Assembly (NCBI GenBank): GCA_903907925.1
Contig: CAIVQB010000070.1
Coordinates: 1-61,447 of the forward strand
Direction: 5' to 3'
DNA: 61,447 nt
Source: an uncultured Verrucomicrobiota bacterium
GTDB lineage: Bacteria > Verrucomicrobiota > Verrucomicrobiia > Limisphaerales > UBA9464
A program made the position numbers and the translations under genes. The notes under the pieces were generated by a model that worked only from the letters and a program-made list of their open reading frames with translations, ran no database searches and was not told where the DNA came from. Each line of letters opens with the position of its first letter. Position 1 is the first letter of the stretch. Shown here piece by piece: positions 52,892 through 61,435 of the stretch.

Positions 52892-54094
52892 TCAGAGCAG
52901 GTGGCCCATGCGTTTCCGCTTGGTGGCGAGATAGCGGGCGTTGTGCGGATTCGGTTTCACCCGGATCGGAAGTTGTTCCACCACCTGGAGTCCGTAGCCC
53001 TGCAGGCCGACGATCTTCTTGGGATTATTGGTGAGCAGCCGGATGCGCTTCAGACCGAGATCGCACAGCATCTGCGCGCCGACGCCGTAGTCCCGGAGGT
53101 CCATCGGAAACCCGAGCTTGAGGTTCGCCTCGACGGTGTCCAATCCGCCTTCCTGGAGTTTGTAGGCGCGGATCTTCGCCGGCAGTCCGATGCCGCGTCC
53201 CTCCTGGCGCATGTACAGAATCACCCCGCGTCCCTCCTGTTCGATGCGCTGCATTGCCGCGTGCAATTGGGGTCCGCAATCACAACGGCGCGATCCGAAG
53301 ACATCCCCGGTCAGGCACTCACTGTGAACCCGCACCAACACTGGCGGCTGGCCGGAGACATCCCCCTTCACCAGCGCGATGTGATGTCCCCCGTCGATTT
53401 TGGAGACGTACAGATGCAGCGTGAATGCGCCGTAGTCGGTCGGCATCTGGATCGTTTCAACACGGTCCACCAATTTCTCCGAGGCGCGGCGGAATTGGAT
53501 GAGGTCGGCGATCGAACAAATCTTGAGGCGATGTTTCCTGGCGAATTGCCGCAGTTTGGGGAGCCGCGCCATGGTGCCGTCGTCGTTGACGATTTCCGCC
53601 AGCACGCCCGCGGGACGGAGCCCGGCGAGACGCGCGAGATCAATCGCCGCCTCGGTGTGGCCGGCGCGACGCAGCACACCGCCCTGTCGGTACCGCAATG
53701 GAAAGATGTGGCCGGGCCGAACCAGGTCGTCGGGCTGAGTCTTGGATCCGGCCAGGAGCTGAATGGTGCGGGCCCGGTCGGCGGCTGAAATGCCGGTGGT
53801 CACCCCCTTGGCGGCATCGACGGAAATCGTGTAGGCCGTCCGCATTCGCTCCATGTTCTGCTGGGTCATCAGCGGCAGTTCGAGGCGATCAAGGTCCGAT
53901 CCCTCCATCGGCACGCAGATCACACCTGACGTGTGCCGCACCATGAAACCAATCGTGCGAGCGGTGGCTTTTTCCGCGGCCATAATGAGGTCGCCCTCGT
54001 TCTCACGGTCGGCGTCGTCCACCACGATGACCAGCTTGCCCTTGCGAAGGTCGGCGAGTACGGACGGAATGTTGTCAAACGGCTGCGATTTCAC
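52892..54094 (-). CDS. ribBA: Bifunctional DHBP synthase / GTP cyclohydrolase II
   Basis: This 400-aa bifunctional enzyme carries out the two entry steps of riboflavin synthesis. Residues about 1-200 are the 3,4-dihydroxy-2-butanone 4-phosphate synthase (VVDDADRENEGDLIMAAE, HTSGVICVPM, RRAGHTEAAIDLARLAGL). Residues about 205-400 are the GTP cyclohydrolase II, with the zinc-binding GDVFGSRRCDCGPQL and the nearby YMRQEGRGIGL. GTG 54094 gives 400 aa, the normal length; a longer ATG start at 54241 adds sequence foreign to the family. No FMN riboswitch is seen upstream. Confidence 0.96.
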   Translation of the reverse strand: MKSQPFDNIPSVLADLRKGKLVIVVDDADRENEGDLIMAAEKATARTIGFMVRHTSGVICVPMEGSDLDRLELPLMTQQNMERMRTAYTISVDAAKGVTTGISAADRARTIQLLAGSKTQPDDLVRPGHIFPLRYRQGGVLRRAGHTEAAIDLARLAGLRPAGVLAEIVNDDGTMARLPKLRQFARKHRLKICSIADLIQFRRASEKLVDRVETIQMPTDYGAFTLHLYVSKIDGGHHIALVKGDVSGQPPVLVRVHSECLTGDVFGSRRCDCGPQLHAAMQRIEQEGRGVILYMRQEGRGIGLPAKIRAYKLQEGGLDTVEANLKLGFPMDLRDYGVGAQMLCDLGLKRIRLLTNNPKKIVGLQGYGLQVVEQLPIRVKPNPHNARYLATKRKRMGHLL

Positions 54095-54265
54095 CGCGCG
54101 GAAGGTAGTCGCGGAACCCAGACCCGCCAGCCGAATCCCCGCGACGGCACTGGGCCATTCGTTTCCCGATCGAGGGTCAAATGCCCGCTTGCCCCGTCCG
54201 GGTTCCAGTGCTAACCGGACGACGGTGCAGGAAGCCTGCATCGCATCGTCAAACCCCAGTCGAAC

Positions 54266-54565
54266 ATGAAAAACATCCTCATTCGCTCAACTTGGATCAT
54301 CAGCGTCGCCGCCGGTGTTGCTTGGACTGCAAACGCGACCGAATCAGTGGCACCGGCTCCGGCCAAGAGCGGTTCGGGTCATATGGCCCGTCGTATGGCG
54401 GCCGAGCCGGTAACGGGTTCCTTGATTCCGGCACGCGCGGAACGGAGTGGAAAGGCGGCACCGCTGCCTCCGTCGGTCATGGTGTATTCCCAAGCGGACA
54501 TCCGTCGCTCCGGCGCGTCGTCGCTCGGGCAATTCCTCGGGCGCGGAACCGCCAGCGGCCACTGA
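54266..54565 (+). CDS. Small secreted protein with TonB-plug-like end (possible remnant)
   Basis: This 99-aa protein has a signal peptide of about 24 aa (T-A-N-A). The last third, 'VMVYSQADIRRSGASSLGQFL', has the look of the first segment of a TonB-dependent receptor plug (V-x-V-x-x-x-x-D-I-x-R-x-G-A-x-S-L-x-x-x-L), but the protein stops soon after, before any barrel. It may be a truncated receptor, or a short protein that shares the motif. It converges on the YihY gene, with stop codons 16 nt apart. Confidence 0.55.
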   Translation: MKNILIRSTWIISVAAGVAWTANATESVAPAPAKSGSGHMARRMAAEPVTGSLIPARAERSGKAAPLPPSVMVYSQADIRRSGASSLGQFLGRGTASGH

Positions 54566-54581
54566 TTTCTCAGACGCGCTC

Positions 54582-56210
54582 TCAGGTCGTTGCCGACGCG
54601 GTGGTGGCACCGATTTTCGGGGAGGCTCCTGCAGCGTCCGCGTCGTTGGAACGCCGCGCGAGCTCCTCCAACGTGACGGTCGCGGCGCGTTCGGCATCCG
54701 CCTTCCAGATTGCCTCCACCTCGGCGCGGACCACCGGTCGTGACGGATCGGCGGTGGTGGGAAAGTCCTCGCCGGTTCCGGAACGCAGGGCGGCGAGCAC
54801 TTCCATGAGAGTGATCCGCGTCGGTGGCCGGGCCGGCGCATAGGTGGTTTCAGGACCGGCGGCCTCCATCAATACGTGGCCGGTCACGAGATTCTGAAGG
54901 AGTTCCCGGGCGAGTTTCGGTGGCACGCCGAAATGATCTGCCAATTGTGAGGCTGTCAGTGGCGGCTGGCCCTCGCGAAACCGGACTGCGAGGTGGGTGC
55001 AAAAACGCACGGCGATGAATTCGCGACCCTGTTGATGCACCCGGCCGGCCCGGCGTTCGAGCAGGTAGGCCCGGCGATGCTGGAAGACATAGGTCGTCTG
55101 CGCGCCGAACAGCAGGATCAGCCAGGAAAAGTACATGCCGACCAGGAACAGCGGAATGATTCCCAGCGAGCCGTAGATCGCATTGTAGGTGACGACGCGG
55201 GAGTTGTAGAGGGCCGCCAGATGCCCGTTCAGCGTCCACAGCCCGGACGCCACCAAACCGCCGACCGCCGCCGCCTGCCAGGTGACCCGTGTATTCGGCA
55301 TCCAGAGATACAGCGAGGCGAAGGCCGCACCCATCAGGCCCACCGACAGCATCCAGGAACAGGAAGTGATCAGGTGACCCAGGAAGGTCTTCTGCATCCA
55401 GTTGGCTGAGAAGCGGAGACCGAAGAGGTGGAACACGGGTTCGGCGGGTGCCGCTGGAGTCGAGACGTCGCCGGGAACGTTGCGGGTCGATGAGGTCATC
55501 GCCGGCGTTTCGGAAGCGCCGATCGATCCGGCGGTGGCGGAATGTTCGATCTGCGGAAGGACGTGAAGATAGTTCACGCCCTTGGCCATCAAGACCACCA
55601 CCGGCCCGAGAGTGATGACCGTCCAATAGAGCACGATGCTCATGAACCAGCTTCGGCCGCGCGGGACGCCCCAAATATCGTTGAGTGCGGCTTCGACGGT
55701 TCGCAGGAGTGAAATGGCCACGAACAACAGTCCGGCCATCGCCGTGGCGCCAATGGTGCCGAATCGAATGTTGCTGACGAATTGAACCACCTTCTGCGCC
55801 AGTTCCAGGCGTTTGGTGCGTGCGGCGGCACGGTCGGGCGTGCGCGCACCGCCGTCGGTCGTCGCGGATTCACCGAGACCCAGCGCCGGTGCGATGTTGG
55901 AAATGCTGGAGTCGATGAGCTGGAGCAGTTGCTTCTTCTGCTCAGCCTCTTCGCTGGGCAGAAACAACGACGCCACACTGATTGAGACTGCGAGCAACGG
56001 AACCAGGGCGAGGAGGGTGGTGTACGCGAGGGCGGAGGCGCGGACCGGACAGCGGTTCCGGATGAAATTCCGGCCCACCATGATCCAGAAGTGGACGAAC
56101 CGATGCGCCGGCGTCAGGCGGGGTTCGGCGGTCGCAACGGCGTCTTCGTCGATGAGGCTGGCCACCTCATCCTGAAGACGCTGCAGTTTTCCGGAGCCCG
56201 AATCCGACAT
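54582..56210 (-). CDS. YihY/BrkB family membrane protein with C-terminal extension
   Basis: This is a 542-aa protein. The YihY core (about 50-420) has the N-terminal RASALAYTTLLALVPLLAVSISV helix and further membrane helices, including 'TWQAAAVGGLVASGLWTLNGHL' and 'YGSLGIIPLFLVGMYFSWLILLFGAQ'. A soluble C-terminal region of about 120 aa (REFIAVRFCTHLAVRFREGQPPLTASQLADHF) looks like a winged helix. The family was once annotated as RNase BN, which is now known to be wrong; its role is unknown. ATG 56210 is preferred because a -10-like TATGCT lies 7 nt upstream; a start at 56516 would be inside the divergent gene's region. Confidence 0.86.
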   Translation of the reverse strand: MSDSGSGKLQRLQDEVASLIDEDAVATAEPRLTPAHRFVHFWIMVGRNFIRNRCPVRASALAYTTLLALVPLLAVSISVASLFLPSEEAEQKKQLLQLIDSSISNIAPALGLGESATTDGGARTPDRAAARTKRLELAQKVVQFVSNIRFGTIGATAMAGLLFVAISLLRTVEAALNDIWGVPRGRSWFMSIVLYWTVITLGPVVVLMAKGVNYLHVLPQIEHSATAGSIGASETPAMTSSTRNVPGDVSTPAAPAEPVFHLFGLRFSANWMQKTFLGHLITSCSWMLSVGLMGAAFASLYLWMPNTRVTWQAAAVGGLVASGLWTLNGHLAALYNSRVVTYNAIYGSLGIIPLFLVGMYFSWLILLFGAQTTYVFQHRRAYLLERRAGRVHQQGREFIAVRFCTHLAVRFREGQPPLTASQLADHFGVPPKLARELLQNLVTGHVLMEAAGPETTYAPARPPTRITLMEVLAALRSGTGEDFPTTADPSRPVVRAEVEAIWKADAERAATVTLEELARRSNDADAAGASPKIGATTASATT

Positions 56211-56324
56211 GGCGGCGAGCATACCGCGAGGATCCAAAAAGGCGAGGAGTCGTGGCGGTGAACGGCCTCCGACGCACCCTGCTTTCCACTCCCATGCCGC
56301 CACAGGTCGTGGCAGATTTTCGCC

Positions 56325-56807
56325 ATGCAAATTGTGTGTGGCATCGTGACCGTTTCCGACCGGGCCTCGCAGGGGGTCTATGAGGATCTCGGTGGCCCGG
56401 CGTTGAAAAGTGCGGCCGCCGGATACGGGTGGCAGGTGGTCGCGGAGGGAATCGTTCCCGACGATCGGACCGAGATCCAACGGGCGATCCGGACCCAGAT
56501 CAATCAGGGCTGCCAATTGATCCTCACCACCGGTGGTACGGGCGTCGCGCGTCGCGATGTCACCCCGGAATCGGTGTTGGAAATCGCCGACCGCGAGATC
56601 CCCGGCTTCGGCGAGGCGATGCGGATGAAATCGTTGGCGATCACGCCGAACGCCGTCCTGTCACGCAGTCTGGGTGCGGTGATCGGACAGACGCTGGTGT
56701 TGTGTCTGCCCGGCAAACCCGCCGGTGCCGTCGAGTGTCTCGGCTTTGTCGCCGGTGCCATCCCCCATTGCGTGAAAGTGCTGCAGGAAGTCCCCACCAG
56801 TTGTTAG
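56325..56807 (+). CDS. MoaB/Mog family molybdopterin protein
   Basis: This 160-aa protein has the MoCF_biosynth fold. It begins CGIVTVSDRASQGVYED (residues 5-21), with the core TTGGTGVARRDVTPE (about 68-82) and the PGKPAGAVECL block (about 133-143). It adenylylates molybdopterin or is a related MoaB protein. The two cannot be separated here, and no other moa/moe gene is in the window, so the enzyme class is uncertain. Confidence 0.87.
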   Translation: MQIVCGIVTVSDRASQGVYEDLGGPALKSAAAGYGWQVVAEGIVPDDRTEIQRAIRTQINQGCQLILTTGGTGVARRDVTPESVLEIADREIPGFGEAMRMKSLAITPNAVLSRSLGAVIGQTLVLCLPGKPAGAVECLGFVAGAIPHCVKVLQEVPTSC

Positions 56808-56814
56808 CCGGGAC

Positions 56815-57045
56815 GGTTCGGAAGACGCAGCTGAGGGACGGGGATTCACGGATTTGGACAAAATGAACGGAATGAACGGAATGGGCCGGTTCTTCAGGAA
56901 TCGGCGAGGATTCGTGCCGGTCGAGTCGCTTTTCCCAGTTCCAAGCCGGCGATAGGACGAGATGCATTGGCAGGACTCACGCAGAGTTTCGATAAACCCA
57001 TCGGATCCTGTTCATTCCGTTCATCCTGTCTGAATTCTTTTCTCA
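56815..57045. repeat. Intergenic inverted repeat, family A (copy 4)
   Basis: It begins GGACGGTTCGGAAGA, like the other copies. The left arm has ACAAAATGAACGGAATGAAC. The right arm, ending about 57043, reads as its imperfect reverse complement (GTTCATTCCGTTCATCCTGT). The spacing between arms, about 130 nt, is longer than in the other copies. Confidence 0.65.
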
Positions 57046-57096
57046 TCGGCACCATCCCTGTCTCACCTGTGAGCCCGTATCCTGCGTGGCGTGCCT

Positions 57097-57873
57097 TCAG
57101 TCCATCGCGGTCGGGTCGGGCTGCGGGAGTCGCTGGCGGGCCCATTCGGTGCCGCGCTGTTCGATGCCGTATGCGTATTTCGCCGCGCCGGTCAAAGTGC
57201 AGCTAAATACCTGGACCAATTCATTGAACCAGGTCGGAAAACGATCGGTGAACTTCAACTCGAGAATGACCGTGGGACCGAACACGTTGAACGGATTCTC
57301 GCTCTTCACCTTGATGGTCGGCAGATGATGCGGCGCGGTCAACACCTGCCGGTCCATCGTCACCCGGACGGAATTGTCCCCGTCTTTTTCGTACGCTTCT
57401 CGCAGGTAGGCAATGTGGAGCATCGGGCGGGCGCAGAGGCGCGACATCAACTCCTGGAAATGATGGATCGCGAACAGATCGGTGTCCGAATTCGGCGACA
57501 ACAACTGTTCCCGTTCCGCGAGCTGCCCGCCGAGGATGTCCGCGACGTACTTCTTTTTCACCCCGCCGCGCTCCTTGAGAATGATGTTGTTCAGGCGGCG
57601 TTTGATTTCGAAGAAGACCGGTGAATTGGGCCGGTCGTCATAGTATCGGAGGCGCAGTTTGAAGCGGTTCTTGTTCCCGTTCACCGTATGCCAGTAGGTG
57701 TCCAGTCCCTCCGAATCGAGATAGAGGCTGTGGACGGGGTAGCTGAAATTCGGCTGCCCGACACTGAACGGGTCGATCAGCAGATGCTGTTGCACGTATT
57801 CCCGGACCCGGACAGCGGTGTCCTCGGTGATCCAGTATTTCAGCTCGTATCGCTGTTCCTGCATCCGACTCAT
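57097..57873 (-). CDS. VTC domain polyphosphate polymerase
   Basis: This 258-aa protein has a VTC domain (TTM fold) of the kind that makes polyphosphate in yeast VTC4. The basic substrate pocket is represented by QRYELKYWI (residues 7-15), NRFKLRLRYYDD (about 68-79), FFEIKRR (about 87-93) and the EXK-type element ILELKFTDRFPTWF (about 210-223). No membrane segment is present. The typical partners CotH and DUF4956 are not adjacent, so it may act alone. A -10-like TACCTT lies 9 nt before the ATG. Confidence 0.9.
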   Translation of the reverse strand: MSRMQEQRYELKYWITEDTAVRVREYVQQHLLIDPFSVGQPNFSYPVHSLYLDSEGLDTYWHTVNGNKNRFKLRLRYYDDRPNSPVFFEIKRRLNNIILKERGGVKKKYVADILGGQLAEREQLLSPNSDTDLFAIHHFQELMSRLCARPMLHIAYLREAYEKDGDNSVRVTMDRQVLTAPHHLPTIKVKSENPFNVFGPTVILELKFTDRFPTWFNELVQVFSCTLTGAAKYAYGIEQRGTEWARQRLPQPDPTAMD

Positions 57874-57920
57874 GGCGGGGAAAAGGTAGCAGACGCGCTC
57901 TGAAGAATCTCAGGGAAAAC

Positions 57921-57949
57921 GGAAAAAGGACGGCTTGGGGCCGTCCTTT
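57921..57949 (-). terminator. Intrinsic terminator after the DUF1080 gene
   Basis: On the minus strand, a 10-bp stem (AAAGGACGGC / GCCGTCCTTT) with a 5-nt loop continues into a T-run. It ends about 70 nt after the DUF1080 stop and before the VTC gene. Confidence 0.85.
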
Positions 57950-57993
57950 GAATGAATCCGACTGCGGGCGTTTTGCCGGGCCGGTGATCCGGA

Positions 57994-58782
57994 TCAGTTG
58001 TACTGACCGATGCTGCGGATCCAGATGTTGCGGAACCGGGTCGGATTGCCGTGGTCCTGAAGGCTGATCGGGCCCTTGCCGGAGTAGGCCTTGTAAGGAT
58101 CGGTCGCGCGATGATTGGTCGGGCCGTTGATCTCCTTGCGATTGTGCAGGACGACGCCATTCAGGATGACCGTGGCGAAGGCGGGCTTGGTCAGCGTGCC
58201 ATCGGCGGCGAATTGGGGCGCTTCAAACACGATGTCGTAGCTGTTCCATTCGCCGGGCGGCTTGATGGCATTGACCAATGGCGGCCACTGGCCGTAGAGG
58301 GCACCCGCCTGGCCGTCGGCGTAGGTTTTGTTGTTGTAGCTGTCCAGCACCTGGATCTCGAACTGCTTGTGGAAGAAAACGCCGCTGTTGCCGCGCCCCT
58401 GGCTGTCGCCCTTCACCACGGTGGGGGTGGCAAATTCGATGTGGAGCTGGGCATCGCCGAATTCCGCCTTGGTGTGAATGCCGCCGGAACCTCCGACGAC
58501 TTCCATGTACCCGTGTTCGACCTTCCATTTGGGATCACCGCCGCCGTCCTTCTCCCAATTCGCAAGATCCTTGCCGTCGAAAAGGACGGTGGCATCGCTC
58601 GGAGCGGGCGCACCGTGGCTGAAGGTGTTGGCCGGAGTGACGATCGGGGGATTCGGACGTTCCTTGTCGTGGACCTTCCACTTTTGTCCGCGGATGACCG
58701 GGGTGTCAGAGTAGCCGACGCCCTGGGCGAAGGCCGTGGCGGCTGAAATCAACGCAATGCTGAAGAGTTGGAGAGTTTTCAT
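57994..58782 (-). CDS. Secreted DUF1080 protein
   Basis: This is a 262-aa exported protein. ATG 58782 gives a 19-aa signal peptide (A-F-A). The body has the DUF1080 (3-keto-disaccharide hydrolase-like) concanavalin fold: TVLFDGKDLANWEKDGGG, AEFGDAQLHIEF, GNSGVFFHKQFEIQVLDSY, then PISLQDHGNPTRFRNIWIR near the C-terminus. These families are thought to act on oxidised sugars, and this phylum carries many copies. A strong terminator follows. Confidence 0.92.
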   Translation of the reverse strand: MKTLQLFSIALISAATAFAQGVGYSDTPVIRGQKWKVHDKERPNPPIVTPANTFSHGAPAPSDATVLFDGKDLANWEKDGGGDPKWKVEHGYMEVVGGSGGIHTKAEFGDAQLHIEFATPTVVKGDSQGRGNSGVFFHKQFEIQVLDSYNNKTYADGQAGALYGQWPPLVNAIKPPGEWNSYDIVFEAPQFAADGTLTKPAFATVILNGVVLHNRKEINGPTNHRATDPYKAYSGKGPISLQDHGNPTRFRNIWIRSIGQYN

Positions 58783-59079
58783 CGGGTGACGGGGAAATGC
58801 TTCGATGCTCCCGACGCGAAATGCAAGCGGCGGATTCAAGCGCAATGCCGGGTCGGTGCCCGTGGCGCGCGGCCGATTGCCCGCGCGGGACGGATTCCCG
58901 GATGCGTCTTGAGTGCTGGACCGCGATCAGGTTGCCCCGCCATTCCACGGGTGAGAGTGGCCAGCCTTTTCCTCGACAACCCTTCCGGCGGCAGTTCTTT
59001 TGTCGGCTGTCTTCGTTGATCCGGTAAAAGACAAAATCCCTTGCCGCAGGACCCTTCCCAATTCTCAGACGGGCCCCGA

Positions 59080-60171
59080 ATGGAATCCACCGCATCACAG
59101 CCGTCGTCGCCGGCGAACTCCAGGCCGGCAGTGACCGCGGTGGACACTCTCCGTGGGCTGGCGATTCTGGCTGTGTTACTCTGTCACGCGCATCAGGTCC
59201 ATCTTCGGGACTCGTCCCTTTCCGAGGCACTGTTCGGCAGCGGTTTTCTGGGCGTCATCCTGTTCTTCCTCATTTCGGGATTTTGTATTCATCACCCGCA
59301 GGTCGGCGCGACGGCGTTGAAGACAAAACCCTATCTCGCGCGGCGGTTCTTTCGGATTTACCCGCCCTACATCGTGGTGGTCACTGTCTTGTTCGCGGTC
59401 TGCGCGGGAATCGGAAAGGAATCCGGCGGGCCGCTGAACTACGTGGGGCATCTCTTCTTCTGGCACTACTGGGGCCCCGCATCCTCCGAGGGAATGGGGA
59501 TCACGCCGGTGCTGTGGTCGGTCGCCATCGAAGTTCAATTCTACCTCATGTATCTGCTGCTGTTCCCGATGCTCAGGCGTTGGGGAGTTCTTCGGTGCGC
59601 AATGGTGTGGTTTGTGGTGGATGCCCTCTACTATGGAATCTATTTCGGCGTTGGGAACGGCGGCGGCCTTCCGCAGCCGTTGAGACCCAACCGATTTGCG
59701 CCGACCCGTTTTGGAGAGTGGCTTTTGGGCGCGGCGCTGGCGGAGCAACTGGTGCGCGGCCGGTTGGGCACCCGGGCGGTGCCCTGGTTTCTGGCGGCGG
59801 TCCTGCTGATCACTCCGAGCTATGTGGCCGCGTACCATTTTCGGGTGATGCGGGACCCGGCCTTCGATATTCCGGCGACACTCGCTTTGGGCTGCCTTTT
59901 TCAAGCCGCATTGGTGGGGCAATGGAAGTCGCGGATCCTGGAATGGATCGGTGCGCGGTGCTACAGCATCTATTTGGTGCACCTGCCCATCGTCGGAGTG
60001 ATGGGAACCGCCCTAAACCGAATCTCGATCACCGCGCCGTTTGCGCATTTCTGCATCGCGGTCGGGACGGCGCTGGCCGCGGGAGCCATCTTCTACCGAT
60101 GGATTGAACTCCCGTCCCACGCCTTTGCCCGCCGCATGGGGCGTTCCCTCGAATCCGGCGCAGGAGTTTGA
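59080..60171 (+). CDS. Membrane acyltransferase family 3 (OafA/YrhL-like)
   Basis: This 363-aa membrane acyltransferase has about ten helices. The start of the family fold, VDTLRGLAILAVLLCHAHQV (residues about 21-40), contains the Arg and His that act in acetyl transfer. Further landmarks are YLARRFFRIYPPYIVV near 88 and YSIYLVHLPIVG near 307. Such proteins O-acetylate surface polysaccharides. ATG 59080 is used; a TTG at 59041 is possible. No glycan locus is adjacent. Confidence 0.88.
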   Translation: MESTASQPSSPANSRPAVTAVDTLRGLAILAVLLCHAHQVHLRDSSLSEALFGSGFLGVILFFLISGFCIHHPQVGATALKTKPYLARRFFRIYPPYIVVVTVLFAVCAGIGKESGGPLNYVGHLFFWHYWGPASSEGMGITPVLWSVAIEVQFYLMYLLLFPMLRRWGVLRCAMVWFVVDALYYGIYFGVGNGGGLPQPLRPNRFAPTRFGEWLLGAALAEQLVRGRLGTRAVPWFLAAVLLITPSYVAAYHFRVMRDPAFDIPATLALGCLFQAALVGQWKSRILEWIGARCYSIYLVHLPIVGVMGTALNRISITAPFAHFCIAVGTALAAGAIFYRWIELPSHAFARRMGRSLESGAGV

Positions 60172-60253
60172 CCGCGAGGTTCGATTGAGCAATCGTCGCC
60201 GTCGCCCGGGCAACTTCCCCGTCACAACGGACGAATTCGCCCCGGAACTTCGG

Positions 60254-60328
60254 GCCAGCTTAGCTCAGCGGTAGAGCAACGGTTTTGTAAACCGTGGGTC
60301 GTCGGTTCAATCCCGACAGCTGGCTCCA
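60254..60328 (+). tRNA. tRNA-Thr (anticodon TGT)
   Basis: A full cloverleaf starts GCCAGCT and closes with AGCTGGC, a discriminator T and an encoded CCA. The anticodon loop TTTGTAA on the ACGGT/ACCGT stem gives TGT. The T-loop TTCAATC is present. A broken integrase-like gene lies about 75 nt downstream. Confidence 0.96.
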
Positions 60329-60377
60329 TTCTTGGTCAACGACTTACAACGTGAGTCTGTTTTGGAGGTTGTGAAAC

Positions 60378-60392
60378 GCGCATCAAATGCGC
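60378..60392. repeat. Perfect palindrome between tRNA-Thr and the integrase fragment
   Basis: GCGCAT-CAA-ATGCGC is perfect over 6 bp with a 3-nt centre. It lies about 50 nt after the tRNA and just before the fragment's start codon. A recombinase or regulator site is possible but not established. Confidence 0.4.
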
Positions 60393-60404
60393 AACAGTTT
60401 GCAC

Positions 60405-60812
60405 ATGGCTGCAAGGAAGCGCAACGTCTCGCATTCTGAGGGTGGACCGATCCTCGTCACCCTCGGCAGAACCACCGTCCGCATCTATCCCAGGGCCGCA
60501 GAACGGGGCCGAAACCCCTGTTTCAAGGTCGCGGACTACTCGACCGGCAAGCGCCGCTTGGTGTCGTTTCCATCGGAGAAGGACGCCCGAGCCGAAGCCT
60601 ACCGGATCGCCGCCCGACTTAATGCAGCAGACAACGCCGGCGCATCAATGACTGGGGAGGATCGCTCCCTTCTGTTGCGCGCAACAGAGCTTGTTGCGCG
60701 CCACCAGTTGGACGTGCATGCCGCGTGCGCGATTTTCAACGAGGCCGCCAACCCGGTAGGTCCCCACGGGGGTGTTTTAGGGAATCAAATTGCCGATCGG
60801 GCCCCCCTGTGA
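60405..60812 (+). pseudogene. N-terminal fragment of a tyrosine-recombinase-like protein
   Basis: The first 80 residues ('ILVTLGRTTVRIYPRAAERGRNPCFKVADYSTGKRRLVSFPSEKDARAEA') resemble the N-terminal DNA-binding arm of verrucomicrobial tyrosine recombinases, followed by a short helical part ending near residue 115 (HAACAIFNEAA). No catalytic domain with the R-H-x-x-R and Tyr motifs follows; the frame goes on with unrelated sequence to a stop at 60812. The position next to tRNA-Thr suits an integrase remnant. ATG 60405 or 60387 is possible. It may still be expressed as a short DNA-binding protein. Confidence 0.6.
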
Positions 60813-60919
60813 GGACCTGAACGGGCGCGGCTTTTTGGAGCATTGGCTTCCTCATCCTCTCTATACGCCGTGCGCGCCAACAGCCGGCGAACCTCATTCT
60901 TCACTCGGGGGCACCGTGG
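60813..60919. other. Short gap with no recognised feature
   Basis: I see no gene or repeat here. The sequence between the integrase fragment and the HEAT-like ORF contains no obvious att direct repeat of the tRNA 3' end. Confidence 0.4.
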
Positions 60920-61435
60920 CTACTGATTCGATGCCGCAGCGGCGAGCAGGGCTCGTGCTTCCTCGGGTCCTTCTCTTGGAATTTCCCGCCAACCGGCCGG
61001 AGTTTCTCCGGCTGCCAGCGTTCGCACGAGAGATGCGACTTCCTGCGGAACGACCATGGCCCCAGCCAGGATGCGCAGCATGACCACGGGATCCTGTTGC
61101 CTGAGCAACGCGGAGGTGGCGGCAGCGACAAACTCGGGCGAAGTGCCCCGAATGCGAACGATGGCCATTGCCGATGCCAGCCTGATACGTGGTGACGACG
61201 CGGAGAGCCCACCCGCCAACCCGTCAAGCCAACGTGAATTCGAGCCGGAACCACCGCTCAAATTGGCCAGGAACCGCATCCGGTCGTCATCCAGGAATCG
61301 ATTCCTAGTGGCTGCCTGATCTCGCTGGATTTGGGATTCGAGATCCGAAACCAAATATCGACCCAACCAGGTTGCGAGTTCGTCGAGCGGCTCGGCGTTT
61401 GCAGTTTTGGAAACGAAGTCCATCAACTCCCACAC
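60920..61435 (-). CDS. HEAT-repeat-like protein, possibly cut by the window edge
   Basis: This 171-aa ORF ends at 60920. It begins with GTG 61435, but the four codons before it are also open, so the gene may extend beyond the window. The sequence is helical and Ala/Leu-rich with repeat-like blocks (LASAMAIVRIRGTSPEFVAAATSALLRQQDPVVMLRILAGAMVVPQEVASLVRTLA), as in HEAT-type repeats. I do not recognise a specific family. Confidence 0.55.
   Translation of the reverse strand: MWELMDFVSKTANAEPLDELATWLGRYLVSDLESQIQRDQAATRNRFLDDDRMRFLANLSGGSGSNSRWLDGLAGGLSASSPRIRLASAMAIVRIRGTSPEFVAAATSALLRQQDPVVMLRILAGAMVVPQEVASLVRTLAAGETPAGWREIPREGPEEARALLAAAASNQ

Noticed and set aside
54095-54265. A possible FMN riboswitch in front of ribBA
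   Set aside because: The conserved FMN riboswitch blocks were looked for on the minus strand and are not present.
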